Of a DNA stretch of 7,146 nucleotides, positions 1-5,088 are shown piece after piece; positions within the stretch are counted from its first letter, which is position 1, and the number at the start of each line of letters is the position of its first letter. The notes under the pieces are model-generated. The model was not told the DNA's origin. It saw only the letters and a list, made by a program, of their open reading frames with translations, and searched no databases. The translations under genes were made by a program, and so were the position numbers. Origin of the DNA: Neisseria shayeganii 871 (GTDB lineage Bacteria > Pseudomonadota > Gammaproteobacteria > Burkholderiales > Neisseriaceae); the NCBI RefSeq assembly GCF_000226875.1, contig NZ_JH164926.1:1355850-1362995 (forward strand). Reading direction: 5' to 3'.

Positions 1-17
1 GGTTTTGCAAAGGTCTC
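1..17. mobile_element. Terminal end of an IS5-like or miniature element
   Basis: The window opens with GGTTTTGCAAAGGTCTC. Its last 11 bases, GCAAAGGTCTC (7-17), are identical to the right terminal repeat of the miniature element at 3807-3979. From memory, GAGACCTTTGCAAA is the outer end of IS5/IS1106-type elements in Neisseria. The body of the element would lie to the left, outside the window. Whether this is a full insertion sequence or another miniature copy cannot be seen. Confidence 0.5.
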
Positions 18-32
18 AGCCCGAAACAATAC

Positions 33-70
33 AAATCGCCCCGCTGGCCGGCCAACGGGGCGATTTTTTT
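33..70 (+). terminator. Strong rho-independent terminator (rightward)
   Basis: An 11-bp perfect stem (33-43 with 56-66, AAATCGCCCCG / CGGGGCGATTT) encloses a 12-nt loop. The loop itself contains the palindrome TGGCCGGCCA. A run of seven T's (64-70) follows on the + strand. It must serve a rightward gene off the left edge. On the minus strand the following sequence (TTTGTATTG) is a poorer T-tract, so it may stop the leftward genes less efficiently. Confidence 0.85.
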
Positions 71-143
71 ATGCGAAGGCTTCCTGCGTTTCCAAGCGAA
101 AAAGGCAAACATCACATCTGCCTGCGCCGTCCCTCCCTCCGCC

Positions 144-506
144 TCAAGCATCGGGCAGACGCCACAGCCAAACGGCCACACAAAAGCAGATGACCGAAGT
201 GATGGCCGCCGCCCACCAACGCTCAGGAAAGGCGTAAAACATCCAGCTGCAGGAAATCGTCATCATAACGGCCGCCAAATACTTGCCCCGCCTGGGCACA
301 GCACGGCGCTCCTCCCAATCCTGCACCATCGGCCCGAAATAATGATGTTGGTGCAACCAGCGGTGGAAACGCGGCGACGCCCGCGCCCAGCAGGCAGCCG
401 CCAACAGCACCAGCGGCGTGGTGGGTAAGAGCGGCAGAAAAATGCCGACGATGCCGGTCAGCAGGGCAAGCGCTCCGGCCACCCACAATAAAGCACGGAC
501 AATCAC
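144..506 (-). CDS. DUF454 / YbaN-family inner membrane protein
   Basis: This is a 120-residue protein of the DUF454 (YbaN) family, small inner-membrane proteins without an assigned biochemical role. An N-terminal hydrophobic segment (about 5-24) is followed by the family signature PLLPTTPLVLLAAACWARAS (25-44) and then SPRFHRWL. Two hydrophobic stretches lie near the C-terminus (roughly residues 75-115). It resembles E. coli YbaN over nearly its whole length. The start chosen is GTG at 506-504, giving MIVRALLW. An ATG at 557 would add 17 residues that only mirror the end of the upstream gene in another frame. The GTG overlaps the upstream stop as GTGA, and CGGGAG lies 5 nt before it. Both favour this start and suggest translational coupling to the DUF1415 gene. 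Function unknown. Confidence 0.85.
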   Translation of the reverse strand: MIVRALLWVAGALALLTGIVGIFLPLLPTTPLVLLAAACWARASPRFHRWLHQHHYFGPMVQDWEERRAVPRRGKYLAAVMMTISCSWMFYAFPERWWAAAITSVICFCVAVWLWRLPDA

Positions 507-1084
507 GACGGCTCCCGTTTGTGCGGACAAGCGCGGGCCACGCCCAGGCTGTCCCACCCCTCGCGTCCCATTTCTTCCAACAGGGCGATGTTGCGCTCGA
601 AAATCTCGGCGGCGTCGGGAAACGCCTCCGCCGCTTTGGCAATGCTGTCTTCGCGAATCAGGTGCAGCGTGGGGTAAGGGCTGCGGTTGGTGTAATTGCC
701 GATGTCGTCCGCCTCCGTGTCGGCAAATTGGAAGTCGGGATGGAAAGGCGCAATCTGCAACACGCCTTCCAAGCCGTTGTCGGCCACCGCCGCATCGGCC
801 AATTCCAACATATCGTTGAAGAGCAGAAAGTCGGGAAACAGCGTGGGATGCACCAACAACGTGGTTTCCACCTCCTCTGACGCCACGGAAGCCAGATATT
901 GCAGCTCGCGGTCCAAATCTTCCAAAAAAGCATCCAAATGCCGGGCCCGGCTAACCGCTATGCGCACCCGGCCTTTCACATACGGCGCCTTGGCAAACGG
1001 GCACAAATTCAAACCGATCACCGCCGCCTCCAGCCAATGGCGGGTATCGGCCAAAACGGCAGCCTCATCCGGAACAGCATTCAT
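503..1084 (-). CDS. DUF1415 family protein
   Basis: This is a 193-residue soluble protein recognisable as DUF1415, a conserved proteobacterial family of unknown function. Family marks are GLNLCPFAK near the N-terminus (24-32, with Cys28), the central acidic and hydrophobic block HPTLFPDFLLFND, the stretch NYTNRSPYPTLHLIREDS, and the C-terminal ACPHKR. It has no signal peptide or membrane segment. The ATG at 1084 is preceded by AGGA (1095-1098) ten bases upstream. The promoter at 1120-1149 lies just before it. The stop codon TGA overlaps the GTG start of the DUF454 gene, so the two form a two-gene unit. The length fits the family. The conserved Cys and His suggest metal or redox chemistry, but that is inference only. 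Confidence 0.9.
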   Translation of the reverse strand: MNAVPDEAAVLADTRHWLEAAVIGLNLCPFAKAPYVKGRVRIAVSRARHLDAFLEDLDRELQYLASVASEEVETTLLVHPTLFPDFLLFNDMLELADAAVADNGLEGVLQIAPFHPDFQFADTEADDIGNYTNRSPYPTLHLIREDSIAKAAEAFPDAAEIFERNIALLEEMGREGWDSLGVARACPHKREPS

Positions 1085-1119
1085 GGGTTGGGTTTCCTGC
1101 AGACAGAAAAAAGGGCAGG

Positions 1120-1149
1120 ATTATAAACCCTGCCGTTCGGCAAAATCAA
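1120..1149 (-). promoter_or_regulatory. Sigma-70-type promoter for the DUF1415-DUF454 unit
   Basis: Reading leftward, the -35 box is TTGATT (1144-1149), the spacer is 18 nt, and the -10 box is a perfect TATAAT (1120-1125). Transcription should start near 1113, about 30 nt before the ATG. The -10 box sits between the arms of an inverted repeat, GGCAGG (1114-1119) and CCTGCC (1129-1134). A second dyad, TGCCG-TT-CGGCA (1131-1142), lies in the spacer. These could be operator sites, but no regulator is known. Confidence 0.75.
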
Positions 1150-1172
1150 AATTTACTGTCGAAATCAAGGCG

Positions 1173-1208
1173 TTCAGGTAGCCTCAACACCACATCGGGC
1201 TACCTGAA
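1173..1208. terminator. Inverted DUS pair, probable weak terminator after lrp
   Basis: TTCAGGTAGCCT (1173-1184) is a perfect Eikenella-type uptake sequence in reverse orientation. GGGCTACCTGAA (1197-1208) is a forward copy with one mismatch at its first base. Together they form an 11-bp perfect stem (1173-1183 with 1198-1208) and a 14-nt loop, 22 nt after the lrp stop codon. No T-run follows on either strand, so termination may be inefficient. Paired uptake sequences as terminators are a known Neisseriaceae habit. Confidence 0.6.
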
Positions 1209-1230
1209 AGCCGGCCAACCGGGCAAATAT

Positions 1231-1719
1231 TCAATCTGCCGCCAAATGATGCAGCGGCAACGCGGTTGAGTTCTTCACTTCCTGCAACACAAAGCTGGAG
1301 CGCGCATCCAGCACGCCCGGGTGCGACAGTAAGGTATCCAGAATAAAGTGGGAAAAAGCCTGCATATCGGTGAAGAAGGCATGTAGCATATAATCGGTTT
1401 CGCCGGTGAGTGCAAAGCAACTCAGTACCTCCGGCCATTGTTTGACCGATTCGGCAAAGCCGTCCCGCGAATGGCTGCCCTTATCTACCGACACCCGGAT
1501 AAACACCTGCAGACCCAAGCACACTGTTTCCGGGCTCAATAAGGCGGCATAACTGCGGATCACCCCTGCTTCCTCAAGCTGTTTCAGGCGCCGCAGGCAG
1601 GGCGATGGCGACAGCGCCACCCTTTCGGCCAATTCCACATTGGTCAATCGGCCGTTGCCCTGCAATACCTGCAGGATTTTTAAATCGGTTTTATCTAAAG
1701 TGGTTGTGGTTGTTGTCAT
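1231..1719 (-). CDS. lrp: Lrp/AsnC-family transcriptional regulator
   Basis: This 162-residue protein matches the leucine-responsive regulator family across its length (E. coli Lrp has 164). The N-terminal winged helix-turn-helix domain (about 8-57) includes LDKTDLKIL, then TNVELAERVALSPSPCLRRLKQLEEAGVI, with the recognition helix near 37-48. The C-terminal ligand-binding RAM domain (about 68-150) carries the GETDYML motif (106-112), equivalent to the GxxDY turn that binds amino acids. Lrp proteins form dimers and octamers that bend DNA. The chosen ATG at 1719 has GGGA upstream at long spacing. An in-frame ATG at 1746 would add nine residues but has no ribosome site nearby. A threonine run (residues 2-7) precedes the domain. 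Divergent orientation to gcvT suggests control of glycine cleavage and autoregulation. From memory, a meningococcal homologue responds to leucine and methionine. Confidence 0.88.
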   Translation of the reverse strand: MTTTTTTLDKTDLKILQVLQGNGRLTNVELAERVALSPSPCLRRLKQLEEAGVIRSYAALLSPETVCLGLQVFIRVSVDKGSHSRDGFAESVKQWPEVLSCFALTGETDYMLHAFFTDMQAFSHFILDTLLSHPGVLDARSSFVLQEVKNSTALPLHHLAAD

Positions 1720-1841
1720 GCTGCTGTTTTTCCCATTGATTTGCATTGATCATGACGACAGCCGCCTTAACTGAAATCACCTAAGACAGCTCCCTATTTT
1801 CCCGTTTATTAACATCCGAATACTTCAACCTTTTTCTTGTC

Positions 1842-1875
1842 CCGACGGTATCAGCAGTGATCACTCTACAGTCGG
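1842..1875. promoter_or_regulatory. Nested dyad in the predicted lrp leader
   Basis: A perfect 10-bp palindrome AGTGATCACT (1856-1865) lies inside a wider inverted pair CCGAC (1842-1846) and GTCGG (1871-1875). The two centres differ by about 2 bp. If lrp is transcribed from the TATAAT at 1887-1892, the palindrome falls near +16 to +25, a position suited to repression. It is only a candidate site, and short palindromes can arise by chance. Confidence 0.3.
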
Positions 1876-1886
1876 AGCACGGGCGC

Positions 1887-1892
1887 ATTATA
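1887..1892 (-). promoter_or_regulatory. Candidate -10 box for lrp
   Basis: Reading leftward, 1892-1887 is a perfect TATAAT. No good -35 hexamer lies 16-18 nt upstream (ATTTTA at 17 nt). The nearest match, TTGGAA, is 22 nt away and forms part of the palindrome at 1904-1920. The predicted transcript would have a leader of roughly 160 nt before the lrp ATG. A promoter with a consensus -10 and a palindrome over the -35 position would fit a regulated gene. Confidence 0.4.
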
Positions 1893-1903
1893 GCGAAATG
1901 CCG

Positions 1904-1920
1904 TTGGAATAAAATTCCAA
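1904..1920. promoter_or_regulatory. 17-bp palindrome, candidate operator
   Basis: TTGGAATAAAATTCCAA has perfect 7-bp arms (TTGGAAT / ATTCCAA) around a 3-nt AAA centre. It lies over the -35 position of the leftward TATAAT and just upstream of the small rightward ORF at 1946. Its A+T-rich core and length fit a dimer-binding site for a regulator such as the adjacent Lrp homologue. The sequence does not closely match the E. coli Lrp consensus, so the binding protein is unknown. Confidence 0.45.
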
Positions 1921-1945
1921 AGTTAGGATTAGAAAGGAAATTTTA

Positions 1946-1987
1946 ATGTCTATTTCACATTCACTCATTCAAGCTTCACAGTATTAA
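1946..1987 (+). CDS. Possible 13-codon leader peptide
   Basis: A short ORF encodes MSISHSLIQASQY and ends in TAA. It is preceded by AAGGAAAT, whose AGGA lies 7 nt before the ATG. This is one of the best ribosome binding sites in the window and unusual in a non-coding gap. It points toward gcvT, about 680 bp away. No run of a single amino acid and no following terminator/antiterminator pair was recognised, so classic attenuation is not supported. It may be chance. Confidence 0.2.
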   Translation: MSISHSLIQASQY

Positions 1988-2005
1988 ACGAAATTATCGG
2001 TTTGT

Positions 2006-2041
2006 TTACTTAAACATGACAAATTTTGTTAAATTAAGTAA
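2006..2041. promoter_or_regulatory. A+T-rich concentric dyad, candidate operator
   Basis: Outer arms TTACTTAA (2006-2013) and TTAAGTAA (2034-2041) are perfect complements. Between them is an inner dyad ACAAA-T-TTTGT (2019-2029). The centres almost coincide (2023.5 and 2024). The stretch is strongly A+T-rich, as is typical of Lrp-type binding regions, and lies between the divergent lrp and gcvT genes. No convincing promoter hexamer pair was found in it. Confidence 0.35.
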
Positions 2042-2656
2042 TTCAAGTGTCGTCTGTTTAAGGTTTGAGCAACGCCCATGCCAAGCCGCATTTAAGCCTT
2101 GCCCCTATTTTCAAAATCAGGTGATAATCCAGCCAGTTTTTTTAAGCAGTCCAAGGACCATTTGAGCGCCGCATTTAATGAAAGTTGCTTTTTTCCAAGC
2201 CAAACCGCCATCAATGCAATTGAAAACTTCACAGCTGCCCGTTAAGTCTAGTAAAGCCCCACCCTAACAGTCTGCACAAGGTGCCGACACAACCGCCCCC
2301 AACGGCAGCATAGACAAAGTAGGGCTGACAGGCTAAGGCTTGCGGCAGAGACTGCCCCTTTGCGTCACCTTTGCAAAAATATTGCCCGCAAACACTGCAA
2401 AAAGGGCATTTTGTGTCGATTTATGGCGGCCACCAACATATTTTTAAGGCATTGAGCAAAAGGGCCAAATCAAGGCGTCCTCTGGCTCAATCAAGCGGAC
2501 AGTCTCATCCCGGTGCCGCCACACTAAATTACCGCCCCTTTAGCGACGGCAGCTTTGGTGCGAAAGCTTAGATTTCACGCATGCCATAAACTATGCGGGA
2601 CCAATTCGCTTCCTTGCCGGCCTAGGCAACCAACAGACAACCGTTTCCCCAACACC
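2042..2656. other. Long stretch without a convincing gene, possible decayed sequence
   Basis: About 615 bp before the gcvT ribosome site hold no gene I can support. No glycine riboswitch was recognised: no GAGAG block and no CCGAAGG core. Visible items are a repeated GCCGCATTTAA (2085-2095 and 2168-2178, each with TTTGAGC nearby upstream), a small hairpin GGCAG-AGA-CTGCC (2344-2356), and an inverted pair TTGCC/GGCAA (2614-2629). On the minus strand a stop-free frame of 63 codons (2420-2232, no ATG, cysteine cluster CPFCSVCGQYFC) is followed by a 46-codon frame (2232-2092). A plus frame of 66 codons from a TTG at 2371 has no ribosome site or recognisable motif. Base composition is richer in A+T than in the neighbouring genes. 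Confidence 0.5.
2092..2232 (-). CDS. Doubtful 46-residue ORF
   Basis: From GTG at 2232-2230 a frame runs 46 residues to TAA, beginning MKFSIALMAVWLGKKQ and ending DFENRGKA. The start overlaps the stop of the preceding 63-codon frame as GTGA. No clear ribosome binding site is present and no family is recognised. It could be a remnant of a frameshifted gene, part of a dispersed repeat, or chance. It is listed only because it is protein-like in composition and lies in an otherwise empty gap. Confidence 0.15.
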   Translation of the reverse strand: MKFSIALMAVWLGKKQLSLNAALKWSLDCLKKLAGLSPDFENRGKA

Positions 2657-2670
2657 AGGAGTACGCTCCC

Positions 2671-3768
2671 ATGAGCTTAAAGCAGACCCCTTTCTATGCC
2701 GCCCACCAAGACGCCGGCGGCAAACTCGTTGATTTCGCCGGCTGGGCGCTTCCCGTCAACTACGGTTCGCAAATCCAGGAACACGAAGCCGTGCGCACCG
2801 ATGCCGGCATGTTCGACGTTTCGCATATGTTGGTTTCCGACATCCGCGGCGAACAGGCCAAAGCCTGGCTGCAAAAACTGCTCGCCAACGACGTAGCCAA
2901 ACTCTCCTTCGTCGGCAAAGCCCTCTATTCCGCCATGCTCAACGACAACGGCGGCGTGATGGACGACCTCATCGTGTACCGCGCCAACGAAGCCGAAACC
3001 CAATACCGCATCGTCTCCAACGCCGCCACCCGCGAAAAAGACCTGGCCCAATTTGCCAAAGTGGGCGCAGCGTTCGGCGTTGACATCACTCCCCGCTACG
3101 ATCTTGCCATGCTCGCCGTGCAAGGTCCCAAAGCCATTGAAAAACTGCTCGCCGTCAAACCCGAATGGGCCGAAACCGTTAACGCGCTCAAGCCCTTCCA
3201 AGGCGCCGATTTGGGCAACGACTGGTTTGTCGCCCGCACCGGCTACACCGGCGAAGACGGCGTAGAAGTGATTCTGCCCGGCAGCGAAGCCACCGCCTTC
3301 TTTGCCGCCCTGCGCGAAGCCGGCGTTCAACCTTGCGGCCTCGGCGCCCGCGATACCCTGCGCATGGAAGCCGGCATGAACCTCTACGGCCACGACATGG
3401 ACGACGAAACCAGCCCGCTGCAGGCCGGCATGGGCTGGACGGTGGATTTGAAAGACGAAAGCCGCGACTTCATCGGCAAAACCGCCCTCGTCGCCCTCAA
3501 AGAACAAGGCGTGGACGTCAAACAAGTCGGCCTCTTGCTAGCCAAAGGCGGCGTTTTGCGCGAAGGCATGGAAGTGGTGACGCCCGAAGGCCAAGGCATC
3601 ACCACCAGCGGCGTGTTCTCGCCCAGCCTGAAGCAGTCCATCGCCATCGCCCGCGTGCCGAAAGCCTTTGCAGGCGACACCGCCAAAGTGCTGATGCGCG
3701 GCAAGGAAGTGGACGTGCGCGTGCTGAAACTGCCGTTTGTGCGCAACGGCCAAAAACAATTCGATTGA
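2671..3768 (+). CDS. gcvT: Aminomethyltransferase, T protein of the glycine cleavage system
   Basis: GcvT takes the aminomethyl group from the lipoyl arm of GcvH and, with tetrahydrofolate, releases ammonia and forms 5,10-methylene-tetrahydrofolate in the cytoplasm. The 365-residue protein matches the usual length (E. coli 364). Diagnostic blocks in order are DFAGWALPVNYGSQ (21-34), EHEAVRTDAGMFDVSHM (37-53), NDNGGVMDDLIVY (91-103) with the conserved catalytic-site aspartates Asp98/Asp99, VQGP, TGYTGEDGVEV, the folate-domain block CGLGARDTLRMEAGMNLYGHDM, and the C-terminal GITTSGVFSPSLKQSIAIARVP. The ATG at 2671 has AGGAG (2657-2661) nine bases upstream. The gene is complete with no missing key residue. 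It faces lrp divergently, and the terminator after it has been broken by a mobile element. Confidence 0.97.
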   Translation: MSLKQTPFYAAHQDAGGKLVDFAGWALPVNYGSQIQEHEAVRTDAGMFDVSHMLVSDIRGEQAKAWLQKLLANDVAKLSFVGKALYSAMLNDNGGVMDDLIVYRANEAETQYRIVSNAATREKDLAQFAKVGAAFGVDITPRYDLAMLAVQGPKAIEKLLAVKPEWAETVNALKPFQGADLGNDWFVARTGYTGEDGVEVILPGSEATAFFAALREAGVQPCGLGARDTLRMEAGMNLYGHDMDDETSPLQAGMGWTVDLKDESRDFIGKTALVALKEQGVDVKQVGLLLAKGGVLREGMEVVTPEGQGITTSGVFSPSLKQSIAIARVPKAFAGDTAKVLMRGKEVDVRVLKLPFVRNGQKQFD

Positions 3769-3781
3769 TGCCATGCCCCGC

Positions 3782-3992
3782 TTTCAGGTAGCCTTGGCAA
3801 CAGGCTGAGACCTTTGCTAAACCTCCAGATGTGGACGCAGTTCAGGGCGTAGCAGCGCAGCGAGCGTGAACGCCAGGAATCCCTGCGGGACAGACATATC
3901 ACACGATAGGCAAGCGAGCAGTTCGTAGGGCATAAACGCACAACGCAGAAATGCGCCACAGATGGGAGGCAAAGGTCTCAGGCTACCTGAAA
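3782..3992 (+). terminator. gcvT terminator split by an insertion
   Basis: The left arm TTTCAGGTAGCCT (3782-3794) starts 13 nt after the gcvT stop. The right arm AGGCTACCTGAAA (3980-3992) is its perfect complement. Each contains a complete Eikenella-type uptake sequence. The arms are now 185 bp apart because the element at 3807-3979 lies between them. Without the insert they would form a 13-bp stem with a 7-nt loop. The original hairpin had no long T-run (CATCTTT follows). Confidence 0.7.
3807..3979. mobile_element. 173-bp miniature inverted-repeat element (MITE) with AGGCT target duplication
   Basis: The element starts GAGACCTTTGC and ends GCAAAGGTCTC, a perfect 11-bp terminal inverted repeat. 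Similarity continues inward with gaps: CCTCCAGATGTGG on the left, and CTCCCATCTGTGG on the complement of the right. It is flanked by direct repeats AGGCT (3802-3806 and 3980-3984). It encodes no plausible protein. The interior has partial direct repeats around GCAGTTC (3836-3844 and 3918-3924). The ends match those recalled for Neisseria IS5-type elements, so it was probably moved by such a transposase in trans. A third copy of the end sequence stands at 7-17. Confidence 0.75.
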
Positions 3993-4032
3993 CCATCTTT
4001 ACCATACCATCTTCCGCTTTGGAGCAACCGCC

Positions 4033-4644
4033 ATGAGTCGATATTGCCGCCGTTTATCTGCCGCCTGCCTGCTCAGCCTGCCTTTGCTGGCGTGCTCACC
4101 CGCCGAGCCGTCGGCAGAAAAATCAGAAGTCGTGGTGGTGCCGGCTGCGGAAAGTTCAGCCCCGATACCGACAACCGATTACGGCCGCCTGAAATTGGAA
4201 ACGGTGAAAAGCCTGTATGCCTCTTTTCTAAATCCAGATGCCGGCCAAGCCGCATCCGAAGAGCCGGTTGTTTACCAAGGGTCGATTGATACCGCCCTGC
4301 TTAGCGCCGATCTCAAACGCACCTTAGCGCGCGACCAACGTGCCTCACAAGCCACAGGCGGCATTGCCTGTATTGATTACGACCCGATTGTTCAGGGGCA
4401 GGATGCCGACCCTAAGGAAATCGCCTCCAGCTTGGCTTTCCGCCTGCTGGACAGCGGCGAGGTACAGGTGAGCTTCAGCAATTTCGGCACCGCCAACACC
4501 CTACGCTATGCGCTGATTTGCCGAGACCAACAATGTCTGATCGACGACTTGATCGAAGACCCAGACATAGCAGACAACCAAGGCTCGTTCAAACGCCGCG
4601 CAAATGCCTGTTTGGACGAGCTGGCCAAAGAAGTCTCTTTTTAA
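4033..4644 (+). CDS. Putative lipoprotein, possibly DUF3828-like
   Basis: This 203-residue protein starts with a lipoprotein signal: basic MSRYCRRL, a hydrophobic core, then the lipobox LLAC with Cys21 as the expected lipidated residue. It should be anchored to a membrane on the periplasmic side. A low-complexity linker (about 22-47) precedes a single domain. The block CIDYDPIVQGQD (113-124), followed by a beta-rich VQVSFSN and a C-terminal IDDLIED, resembles the NTF2-like DUF3828 layout, but this is a tentative match. The mature part has four further cysteines (113, 163, 168, 193), enough for two disulfides. GGAG (4021-4024) lies 8 nt before the ATG. It sits between gcvT and gcvH, but nothing in it suggests a role in glycine cleavage. 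Function unknown. Confidence 0.82.
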   Translation: MSRYCRRLSAACLLSLPLLACSPAEPSAEKSEVVVVPAAESSAPIPTTDYGRLKLETVKSLYASFLNPDAGQAASEEPVVYQGSIDTALLSADLKRTLARDQRASQATGGIACIDYDPIVQGQDADPKEIASSLAFRLLDSGEVQVSFSNFGTANTLRYALICRDQQCLIDDLIEDPDIADNQGSFKRRANACLDELAKEVSF

Positions 4645-4654
4645 GCTACCCATC

Positions 4655-4672
4655 CGGCCGGATTGCCGGCCG
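4655..4672 (+). terminator. GC-rich hairpin before gcvH, weak terminator or attenuator
   Basis: CGGCCG (4655-4660) pairs with CGGCCG (4667-4672) around the loop GATTGC, followed by CTCTTTA. It lies in the 54-bp gap between the lipoprotein stop and the gcvH start. The stem is only 6 bp and the T-run is short, so any termination would be partial. It could lower read-through into gcvH or simply be a spacer hairpin. Confidence 0.35.
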
Positions 4673-4698
4673 CTCTTTACCCACTTGGAGAACACACC

Positions 4699-5082
4699 AT
4701 GAGCAATATCCCCGCTGATTTGAAATACGTATCCAGCCACGAATGGCTGCGTCTGGAAGCCGACGGCAGCGTCACCGTGGGCATTACCGAGCATGCGCAA
4801 GAGCTGTTGGGCGACATCGTTTTTGTCGAGCTGCCCGAAGTGGGCGCCAGCCTGGCCGCCGACGACCAAGCCGGCGTGGTGGAATCGGTGAAAGCCGCTT
4901 CCGACGTTTACGCCCCGATTGCCGGCGAAGTGCTGGCGGTTAACGAAGATTTGGTCGGCGCCCCCGAAACCGCCAACAGCGATCCTTACGGCGCAGGTTG
5001 GTTTTTCAAAATCCGCCCGGCCAACGCCGCCGATCTGGACGGCCTGCTGACCGCCGAACAATACGCCGCCGAAATCGGCTAA
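4699..5082 (+). CDS. gcvH: Glycine cleavage system H protein
   Basis: GcvH carries the lipoyl arm that shuttles the aminomethyl group from the P protein to GcvT and is then reoxidised by the L protein. The 127-residue product is full length. YVSSHEWLRLEADGSVTVGIT (10-30) opens the lipoyl fold. ELLGDIVFVELPEVG follows, and the lipoylation site is Lys65 in GVVESVKAASDVYAPI. NSDPYGAGWFFKI near the C-terminus is also typical. The ATG at 4699 is supported by TTGGAG with GGAG at 4687-4690, eight bases upstream. An in-frame TTG or ATG-like start at 4663 would add 12 unrelated residues. It follows the lipoprotein gene by 54 bp and ends in a strong hairpin. gcvP and lipoyl-attachment genes are not nearby. 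Confidence 0.97.
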   Translation: MSNIPADLKYVSSHEWLRLEADGSVTVGITEHAQELLGDIVFVELPEVGASLAADDQAGVVESVKAASDVYAPIAGEVLAVNEDLVGAPETANSDPYGAGWFFKIRPANAADLDGLLTAEQYAAEIG

Positions 5083-5088
5083 TCCTGC

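Noticed and set aside
507..557. Longer DUF454 protein from ATG at 557
   Set aside because: The extra residues only translate the end of the DUF1415 gene in another frame. GTG at 506 has a ribosome site and gives the family length.
2048..2058. GTCGTCTG as a relic of another Neisseria uptake dialect
   Set aside because: Only the core 8 bases agree and the flanking bases differ, so a chance match is more likely.
2371..2571. Plus-strand 66-codon ORF before gcvT
   Set aside because: It starts with TTG, has no ribosome binding site, its composition is not protein-like, and it matches no family I recognise.
1720..2670. Glycine riboswitch upstream of gcvT
   Set aside because: I looked for the tandem-aptamer cores (GAGAG and CCGAAGG-like blocks) and found none. 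A covariance search would be the decisive test.
2677..3525. Long minus-strand ORF of 282 codons opposite gcvT
   Set aside because: It is a shadow of gcvT, rich in Gly, Ala, Val and Phe as expected from the antisense of GC-rich codons, while gcvT itself is unambiguous.
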